From contig NZ_AP027733.1 of the NCBI RefSeq assembly GCF_030296615.1, positions 372,001 to 436,000 on the forward strand: 64,000 nt of DNA, written 5' to 3'. The notes beneath the pieces are model-generated. The model had not been told where the DNA came from. It did no database searches and worked only from the letters and a program-made list of their open reading frames with translations. Numbering within the stretch: the first letter of the stretch is position 1; every line of letters starts with the position of its first letter. A program made the position numbers and the translations under genes. This document shows positions 49,983 to 55,832 of the stretch, piece by piece. Source of the DNA: Frondihabitans sucicola. GTDB lineage: Bacteria; Actinomycetota; Actinomycetes; Actinomycetales; Microbacteriaceae.

Positions 49983-50540
49983 ATGATCATCCGCGAAGCT
50001 ACGCTCCCCGCATCCAACAATCTCGACATGGGCCAACAGTTCCAGGCCAACGAGGCCAGCTACGGCGCCTGGATCGGCTACTGGGAGATGAGCGCGGAAC
50101 TCAAGAGCCAGATCATCAGGACCTCAGCCGTCGTCACAGGGGGTGCCGCAGGGACCCTGGTGACACTCTGGGCCCTCACGGCCACCCTCTTTCACGCAGC
50201 CTGGCCCATGGCTCTGATCCTGACCGCCTTCGTCATCGCCGTCGAGCGATGGGTGATCAAGCATCACTTCGGAGCCATCTTCACCGCCGGGGCGCGTGCA
50301 AACGCCCTCGGCGAGGCGATTGCCGAAGGCCTGGTGGCGATCGGCTACGAGTGGACCCAGGCGGCGTCCATGATCAAGATGGGCTGGAGCGACCCGGCGG
50401 GAGCGCCGTCGGGCACGATTCTCTGGTTCTGGGCCGAGGGCAAGCTCGGCCCGGATGAATACCGTCTGCACCTGACGCCCGAAGGGGACCACTGGCGCGC
50501 CCAGTTCGAGCAGATCGCACCGGTTGGGATCGGCGCCTAG
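49983..50540 (+). CDS. Two-helix membrane protein (185 aa)
   Basis: The N-terminal 45 residues are soluble; two membrane segments (about 50-70 VVTGGAAGTLVTLWALTATL and 74-92) follow. A C-terminal domain has ANALGEAIAEGLVAIGYEWT and YRLHLTPEGDHWRAQFEQ. The ATG at 49983 is coupled to a tiny upstream ORF. Function unknown. Confidence 0.7.
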   Translation: MIIREATLPASNNLDMGQQFQANEASYGAWIGYWEMSAELKSQIIRTSAVVTGGAAGTLVTLWALTATLFHAAWPMALILTAFVIAVERWVIKHHFGAIFTAGARANALGEAIAEGLVAIGYEWTQAASMIKMGWSDPAGAPSGTILWFWAEGKLGPDEYRLHLTPEGDHWRAQFEQIAPVGIGA

Positions 50541-50562
50541 TCTTCCCAACCCCAGTTGCAAG

Positions 50563-50617
50563 AAGCGCCCGACGCTACAACTCCGAGCCTCGTTGAGTTG
50601 TAGCGTCGGGCGCTTTT
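50563..50617. terminator. Strong bidirectional terminator
   Basis: A perfect 20-bp stem (AAGCGCCCGACGCTACAACT and its complement) with a 13-base loop, followed by TTTTC on the + strand, between convergent genes. Confidence 0.85.
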
Positions 50618-50763
50618 CAGTCGACGTCGCCGCGCGACCAGCGGCGCTTGCGGCCGACCTGGCGGTTGACACGGAAGGGGACGCGACGCGCGTCTCCGTT
50701 GCCGCGGTTCTTCCAGGGCTTGCAGAGAGCACAGCCCTTCTGGCGGTGGGACCTGTGAGCCAT
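50617..50763 (-). CDS. Small basic CxxC protein (48 aa)
   Basis: MAHRSHRQKGCALCKPWKNR, followed by GNGDARRVPFRVNRQVGRKR and a DVD end. Nearly a quarter of the residues are Arg or Lys, with one CALC pair. This is a widespread actinobacterial small-protein type (MAKRSHKKGCALCKP... pattern) of unknown role, probably RNA- or DNA-binding. Last gene of a three-gene unit. Confidence 0.65.
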   Translation of the reverse strand: MAHRSHRQKGCALCKPWKNRGNGDARRVPFRVNRQVGRKRRWSRGDVD

Positions 50764-50851
50764 GGAGGCTCCTTCCGAGGGCTACACCCGCCTCGGGAGG
50801 CGGGGTAGCTTGACGCGTCCCGTGCTCGGTTCCATGGTCTGAGGGTAGCCG

Positions 50852-51238
50852 CTAGAGCGAGCCACCCTCCAGGATCGTGATGGACTCGAAGAGCATCGTG
50901 GACAACGATCGGTGGGCGTAGTTGCCGAAGTCGCGGCCGTCGTCCGCCACCAGCCGCCACTCGATCGGCAAACCCTGGCCGCCGACGTCGTGGCCGTCAC
51001 GCATCCGGCGCCCACTCCGCTCGTAGCGCTCGGCAACACCGACGTGCTCGCCGTCAACGAAGACCTGGCGGGTGCCCAGCAAGTGGAACCCATGGATGGC
51101 CATGCCGACGCCGGGTCCGCCGTCGGCCCGACTCGGGGAGATGTGCACGAGGGGGTCGACCTCGATACGCCCGACGAGTGAGCGGGACCCGTTGTGGTCG
51201 CGGGTTGGCTTGACGATGGTGCGCTTGGGCTCGGTCAT
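50852..51238 (-). CDS. Unknown small protein (128 aa)
   Basis: Not recognised. MTEPKRTIVKPTRDHNGSRS, strand-rich with MAIHGFHLLGTRQVFVDGEH. Overlaps the upstream stop by 4 bases. Confidence 0.65.
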   Translation of the reverse strand: MTEPKRTIVKPTRDHNGSRSLVGRIEVDPLVHISPSRADGGPGVGMAIHGFHLLGTRQVFVDGEHVGVAERYERSGRRMRDGHDVGGQGLPIEWRLVADDGRDFGNYAHRSLSTMLFESITILEGGSL

Positions 51239-51744
51239 GCGTGCACCGGGCGCGCGGCCTCGACGATGGCCGAGCGCGCAGCGAAGCGCTTGGCGGCCTC
51301 TGCGTCGTGGATCGGGCCGGAGATGCCGAAGTGCCGCATGCCCGCGGAGGCTTCGCGCATCGCCGTGGCGGCCTCCTGGATCGCATCGAACGTGGGGGCG
51401 GCCTCGCCTGCCGGGGCGACCCAGGCGTATGCGACTGCCGAGTCCACGTAGCCGGTCTTGATGGGCACGGGGCCCATGGGGGCGAGGTAGTCGGGCCGGA
51501 ACCAGACGCGGACGGTGGTGTGCCTCTGGGGGCGCGAGGAGCCGTACTTGCGGGCGCTCAGGCAGTAGAAGGCTGGGACCTCCGCATAGAAGCCGTTGGT
51601 GCCAGGCTCGGAAGCGACGATGGGGTAGATGCCGTCCTTCAACTCGTAGACGTCGTAGTCGCGCTCACCGAAGAGGTAGGCGCGGTGCGTGATCTCGCCG
51701 ACGACGGTCATCGTCATGGTCGTTGGGTCGAAGGTGTTCGACAT
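51235..51744 (-). CDS. Unknown protein (169 aa)
   Basis: Not recognised. MSNTFDPTTMTMTVVGEITH, a beta-rich N-terminal half (YLFGERDYDVYELKDGIYPI) and an Ala-rich helical C-terminus. First gene of a class I unit. Confidence 0.7.
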   Translation of the reverse strand: MSNTFDPTTMTMTVVGEITHRAYLFGERDYDVYELKDGIYPIVASEPGTNGFYAEVPAFYCLSARKYGSSRPQRHTTVRVWFRPDYLAPMGPVPIKTGYVDSAVAYAWVAPAGEAAPTFDAIQEAATAMREASAGMRHFGISGPIHDAEAAKRFAARSAIVEAARPVHA

Positions 51745-51817
51745 GGTGGGCGTCCTCTCGGAGACCGTCCCTCGACCTCGTGCGTCTTACAGTACATGTA
51801 AGACGAACGAGCGTCAA
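51745..51817 (-). promoter_or_regulatory. Class I promoter and AGGGA-loop leader
   Basis: TTGACG, 17 bp, TACTGT (51794-51789). Leader GAGGTCG-AGGGA-CGGTCTC (two wobbles), then CGAGAGGAC. Confidence 0.85.
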
Positions 51818-51832
51818 TACTCAGAGGCGGCG

Positions 51833-52672
51833 CTACGGGCAGGGCATGGTCCCACCGTGCCCGTTGGAGACGACGCAGCCGTAACCGCCAGGAGGCACCA
51901 CGCCTCCGCCGATGTCGCCGCCGAGCGTCCCTGCGCCGGGAGGCGTGGAGCGGGCGACTGGAGGCGTGGAGCCACCTCGCGAGGAGCTGGTGCCGCCGGT
52001 GTACGACTTGACGGGCGAAGCCTGCCGGGCCGCGGCGACTCGGGCAGCTTCGGCGGCAGCCGCCGCTTTCGCGGCTGCCTCTGCCGCAGCCTTCTTGGCG
52101 GCAGCTTCGGCCTCCGCCTTCTTCTTGGTGGCGGCGACCTCCGCGGCAACGCGGGCGGTCTCGTCCTTCTGGAAGGTGGCGAAATCGATCGCGAGGGCCG
52201 AGGTGTCGAGGGAGAGCTGGCTGGAGGCCTGTCGAGTCTTGGCGGCCGTGGCGGTGATCGCCTTGGCGGCGGCGCGGTCCCCGCAGGTCTTCTCGGCGTG
52301 CAGTGCTGCGAGGTCGAGCTTGTCATTGCCGACGGCCTTGATGAAGTCGACCCCGCTCGGGCGGGCGGAGGTTGCGGCGACAGCCGCTACGGCGGGGTGC
52401 GCCGCGTAGCTGGTGCTCTTCCAGCCCTTGCCGCCCGGGAGCGTGGTGCTGGTGATGGCCTTCAGGGTGACGTCGGCCGCCTTGTTCGCCTTGCTGGCAC
52501 GGGTGGCGGCCTTCTCGCCAGCCTGGAGCGCAGCTCCGCACTGACGGCTGGTCTCGGCGCCGTAGGCGCGGTTCGCTCCGACGGCGACCCCGGCCCCGAC
52601 AATGACGGCGGCGGCGGCGAGGATCGCAATGAGGCGAAGGCCCGGCTTTCGGCCCATGGTGGTCTCGGTCAC
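51833..52672 (-). CDS. Secreted or anchored coiled-coil protein (279 aa)
   Basis: The GTG at 52672 has GGGGAG ahead of it. A short basic start leads to an N-terminal membrane segment (LIAILAAAAVIVGAGVAVG). An extracellular helical region with two Cys follows, then an Ala/Lys/Glu coiled coil (AEAEAAAKKAAAEAAAKAA). A Ser/Gly/Pro tail ends GGTMPCP. The membrane segment has no lipobox Cys. Function unknown; an outer-face scaffold is possible. Confidence 0.65.
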   Translation of the reverse strand: MTETTMGRKPGLRLIAILAAAAVIVGAGVAVGANRAYGAETSRQCGAALQAGEKAATRASKANKAADVTLKAITSTTLPGGKGWKSTSYAAHPAVAAVAATSARPSGVDFIKAVGNDKLDLAALHAEKTCGDRAAAKAITATAAKTRQASSQLSLDTSALAIDFATFQKDETARVAAEVAATKKKAEAEAAAKKAAAEAAAKAAAAAEAARVAAARQASPVKSYTGGTSSSRGGSTPPVARSTPPGAGTLGGDIGGGVVPPGGYGCVVSNGHGGTMPCP

Positions 52673-52943
52673 AGCGACTCCCCTGAGCCTTGGCGGCGGC
52701 CTGGTCGCGGGCGCGGATGTCGGCGAACTGTTGGATGACGGTTTCGAGCGAGCCAATCCCCCACTGGCTGATGGTGTGGCGTCCGTCGCCTTCGGTCGTC
52801 ATCGACTTCAGCTCGATGGCGCAGTCCTCACAGATGCTCGAACGGTAGAAGCGACCCGGGCGACGGAAGCTGCCGCCGCCGAAGTGGGAGGCGAGCAGGA
52901 CGTCCTTGCGCAGCTCGCAGCGGTTGCACTTCCCGCGCCTCAT
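52669..52943 (-). CDS. Zinc-ribbon-like small protein, frameshifted (about 91 aa)
   Basis: MRRGKCNRCELRKDVLLASH ... SSICEDCAIELKSM is a two-knuckle C-x2-C ... C-x2-C zinc pattern followed by a helical end. Correcting one base near 52686-52690 gives a GSGESL end and a stop overlapping the next GTG, as elsewhere in this operon. Uncorrected, the frame runs into the next gene. Confidence 0.55.
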
Positions 52944-53254
52944 CGCTCGACCTCGGCGTCGGGGTAGGCGATGGCGCGCCACTCGGCGATCTCCGCCTGG
53001 TTGAGCTTGCCCTTTCTGGCCTCGGGCTCACCGTTGGCGACCATGGCGTCGATGAGCGCTTGGATGCCTGCGGCGTGCTCGCGGAGCTGCTCGACGGACG
53101 GGTAGAAGGTCGCGCTGAGCGTCATGCGCCCGGCCTCGTCGCTCTCCTGGAGGTGGATGGATGCGTGCCCGTCGTGCATCACGGCCGCCATGTGCTGCGA
53201 GCCGTAGTGCTCGATGACGGTGCGGCTCTCGGTGAAGGTCTTGCGGGTGCTCAT
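52940..53254 (-). CDS. Unknown small protein (104 aa)
   Basis: Not recognised. MSTRKTFTESRTVIEHYGSQ, strand-rich middle (AVMHDGHASIHLQESDEAG), C-terminal helices (VEQLREHAAGIQALIDAMVA). First gene of a class I unit. Confidence 0.7.
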   Translation of the reverse strand: MSTRKTFTESRTVIEHYGSQHMAAVMHDGHASIHLQESDEAGRMTLSATFYPSVEQLREHAAGIQALIDAMVANGEPEARKGKLNQAEIAEWRAIAYPDAEVER

Positions 53255-53321
53255 GACGTCCTCTCGTACGCCTGTCCCTCAAGCGCATTCCTACAGTACA
53301 TGCTGTCTTGCTGAGCGTCAA
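53255..53321 (-). promoter_or_regulatory. Class I promoter and AGGGA-loop leader
   Basis: TTGACG, 17 bp, TACTGT (53298-53293). Leader GCGCTTG-AGGGA-CAGGCGT (one wobble), then CGAGAGGAC. The -35 overlaps the 3' end of the upstream gene. Confidence 0.85.
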
Positions 53322-53875
53322 CCGTTGTCGGCCGCGCGGGCCACCTCCTCGCGCTCCCTCCAGCCCGGAAGCTGCTCATCCAGGAGGCCCGTCATCCATG
53401 CATCGAGAGAACCCCGTCGCTCGGTGGCGAGATTGTGCTCAAGCCTGATCGCATCGCGAAGACGGATGGGCGTCGTTGGCCACCCCTCGGCCAGTCTCCC
53501 GACGAACTTCGCATCTTGATCGCGCATCCAGGCATCGTTCTGAACTCGGAGACGTGCATCTCGTTCGGCCCTGGCGCCGGAGCGCGCCGACTCCAGCCAG
53601 TCCCAGGCCCGCTTGTCCCCTCTCCCTGAGTAGGGCGCGTCGAGGATGTCGATGGCGAAGAGCCGTCCTGGCGCCGTCCAGGCGCCTGCGTAGAAGACGT
53701 CGCAGAACTCCTGGGCTGAGCGCTCCGAGCGCACCAGGAGGACCGATCGCTGCACTCGGACCCACCGGGAGCCGCCCTCGTCGCCCCACGTGCTGGTCCA
53801 GTCGCGCCGCAAGTACTCGTGGCCGTCCTGGTTGAGGTCGTAGGTCAGGAGGAGGACGTGTTCACCGAGGGCCAT
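53318..53875 (-). CDS. Cas2/SinR-fold-like protein with one LPGWR module (185 aa)
   Basis: The N-terminus (VLLLTYDLNQDGHEYLRRDW ... RWVRVQRSVLLVRSERSAQE) has the strand, YDLN turn, helix, W-strand and Ser/Ala helix order of Cas2/SinR-like ferredoxin-fold proteins. After a charged linker comes a single module with LEHNLATERRGSLDAWMTGL and LPGWREREEVARA. No CRISPR array or Cas1 is present. DNA or RNA binding is inferred; nuclease activity is not shown. Confidence 0.5.
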   Translation of the reverse strand: MALGEHVLLLTYDLNQDGHEYLRRDWTSTWGDEGGSRWVRVQRSVLLVRSERSAQEFCDVFYAGAWTAPGRLFAIDILDAPYSGRGDKRAWDWLESARSGARAERDARLRVQNDAWMRDQDAKFVGRLAEGWPTTPIRLRDAIRLEHNLATERRGSLDAWMTGLLDEQLPGWREREEVARAADNG

Positions 53876-53884
53876 GCGCCGAGA

Positions 53885-54076
53885 TTACCGGCGCGAGGTC
53901 ATCGCGGGAGGTGTTTCCGTGTCCCTGCCTTCGAACCAGTCCTGCACCTTCCGGTAGGCGCGGTTCAGAGTGTCGATGTCTCGCTGGGTGCCCTCATCTT
54001 CGAGGTGCACCTCCAGGAGGGCGACGGCGGCGGTGATTGCGCCGAACTGGGCCTGGGTGAGTTGGGGATTGGGCAT
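53885..54076 (-). CDS. LTQAQ small protein, copy 1 (63 aa)
   Basis: MPNPQLTQAQFGAITAAVAL, then an acidic helix and a basic end. It matches the gene at 63623-63808 (RLTQAQIGALRTAVDMYEIH), including the LEVHLEDE/YEIHLEVD stretch. The upstream regions also share CTT.CGGCC..TAGA..GTGAGGG. A GGGACACGGAAA motif lies in its last codons. Confidence 0.65.
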   Translation of the reverse strand: MPNPQLTQAQFGAITAAVALLEVHLEDEGTQRDIDTLNRAYRKVQDWFEGRDTETPPAMTSRR

Positions 54077-54187
54077 GGCGCCTCCTGGATCATCGAGAGA
54101 AAGCCCCTCACTCTCTACAGGCCGCAAGATGGGTCCAAATCCCGGCATCGTGGTGAATTCCCAGCCTTCGCTGGTCGACGTTGTTCG

Positions 54188-54202
54188 CAACCTGCTACAC
54201 TA
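54188..54202 (+). promoter_or_regulatory. Class II promoter of the candidate ncRNA
   Basis: Perfect CAACCTGCTACACTA on the + strand with no forward protein gene of normal size downstream. Confidence 0.65.
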
Positions 54203-54207
54203 GACAC

Positions 54208-54325
54208 AAGTCGCCTCGAACACGACCCAGAAGGCCCCACCGTGGGATGTCGGAGTCCCTCTCCGCCCCGCTTACCGGAGTAAACCTGGCCCCCTAGGCC
54301 AGCCGGGACAGGTGGGGCCTTCCTT
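54208..54325 (+). ncRNA. Candidate branched small RNA with UCCCU loop
   Basis: A perfect 12-bp stem (GAAGGCCCCACC 54230-54241 with GGTGGGGCCTTC 54311-54322) closes three inner hairpins: CGGAG-TCCCT-CTCCG (54251-54265), CTTAC-CGGA-GTAAA and CTGGCC-CCCTA-GGCCAG (54286-54302). The TCCCT loop is the exact complement of the AGGGA loops of the class I leaders. A 13-codon ORF (GTG 54242 to TAA 54283) lies inside, so a leader peptide is an alternative. Confidence 0.4.
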
Positions 54326-54333
54326 CATTCCCG

Positions 54334-55678
54334 CTACGCGGCCTCGACCACCGGCTCGACGGTCGTCGGCATCTCGACCACGTTCGACTCCGGGGCTCCC
54401 GCGAGGATGCGTTGCATTGTCCCGTCCAGCGCAACGCCCACTCCGCAGAGCAGCAGCGCGAGGCATGACGCAGGCAGGAGCCAGACGGCCCCGACTGTCG
54501 ACACGATGAGCGTGCCGAGAAGAGGCCCTACGAGGCCTCCGATCGTGATGCCCTGCGCCATGATCGCGGCCGAGCGGCCAGGCGAGAGGTGTGGGCGGGC
54601 CGTGGCTGCCAGTGGATAGATCGCCCCAGCCACCGGTGCCTTGAGGATGCCGATGAGCACTCCGCCGCCGACGAGCATCACCGCGGCGGCGATCGCCCCA
54701 GGATGCGGGAAGGCGATGAAGGTCGCAGCGATGACCGCCGTGGGGATCGCCTGGCCCGCCAGCCCCCGATAGACCGCGCGGGCGAGGCCGCGGGTCGCGT
54801 CCTTCCGCGCCGCGAAAGCGAAGCCGCCGATGATGTGCCCAGCGCTCGGCGCCGAGCTTGCCGCACCGACAAGGCCCGCCTGTCCGGCGCCAACGAGGAC
54901 CGCAGTCGATCCGGCTCCTAGGAGCGCTCGGGCGACGTGGTACAGCGAGTATGTGGCGGACATCCACCAGTCGTGAAGACCCGCCACCTTCCCGATGCGG
55001 GTCTTGGCCTTCGCGGCAGGCTTCTGGTCCGGCAGGTGTGACACGAGCAGCCAGCCGATGAATGCAGCGCCGCCGAAGCCGAAGACCGCCAGGGGCGACA
55101 GGAGCACCAGTGGCGCGGCGAGGGCCGGGCCGACGGTCCACGCGGTCGCCGAGAGCGTCGGTTCGAGGATGCTGCCACGGGCGCTGAGTTCAGGGCTGAG
55201 GTCCAGAGCGTGCCACCAGCCCTGAGCGAGCGCTGCGATACCCGGCGTCGTCGCTGAGAACAGGAACGTGGTCGCGGCGAGCCCGATGACGCCGACGCCC
55301 ATCTCTCCCCACACGAACGCGCCAACGGAGAACAATGCGACGACGATCGCCTGGGCGGCTGCCGCGAAGCCGAGCACGAGCCGGACCCCCACCGCTCGAC
55401 CCAGCGCTGGCTGATGCCATTGACGGCCAGGAGGCGGCCGCACCCGCCGCGCTGATGACGCCGAGCGCCGCGAGCCCGGTCAGCCCGGAGTGGAGGCCCG
55501 GTAACCAGTTGAGGTGGGCCTGGACAGCGACGAGCGTGGCGATGGCAGTCGTGAAGCCGGACGTGGCGACACGGACGATGAAGACGCGAAGGATGAGGTT
55601 GCGGGCGGCGGGGCTCGCGAGCAGGTGCCGCAGCGACGCGCCCGCCGTCGACTCCGCGTCTGACATGGAGGTGGGCAT
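54334..55678 (-). CDS. MFS-type transporter, twice frameshifted (about 448 aa)
   Basis: About 12 hydrophobic segments with the MFS-like layout. The N-terminal part (MPTSMSDAESTAGASLRHLL to SAAGAAA) is separated from the rest by two missing bases near 55431-55440 and in CCCCC at 55386-55390. Correction gives LLAVNGISQRWVERWGVRLV in between. A charged inner loop (KPAAKAKTRIG) lies mid-protein. Drug or small-molecule efflux is the usual role; substrate unknown. A single-gene unit with a class III promoter. Confidence 0.65.
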
Positions 55679-55682
55679 GGCC

Positions 55683-55698
55683 TTACCGTAGCTACTTG
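55683..55698 (-). promoter_or_regulatory. Class III promoter
   Basis: Reverse strand CAAGTAGCTACGGTAA, with the start codon 4 bases downstream. Confidence 0.55.
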
Positions 55699-55832
55699 CG
55701 ACTCCGCGGCGAGCTGGGCTGTCACCCCGTTTTCACGTTGCGATTTCCGTGTCCCTATCGAAACCCGGGCTCATGACGCTCGACGCGCGAGCGAGCAGCA
55801 TGGGCGGCCCGCTCGCGTCGTCGTAACGCCCG

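Noticed and set aside
53318-53875. CRISPR Cas2 adaptation protein
   Set aside because: No Cas1, no array, and a C-terminal LPGWR module not found in Cas2.
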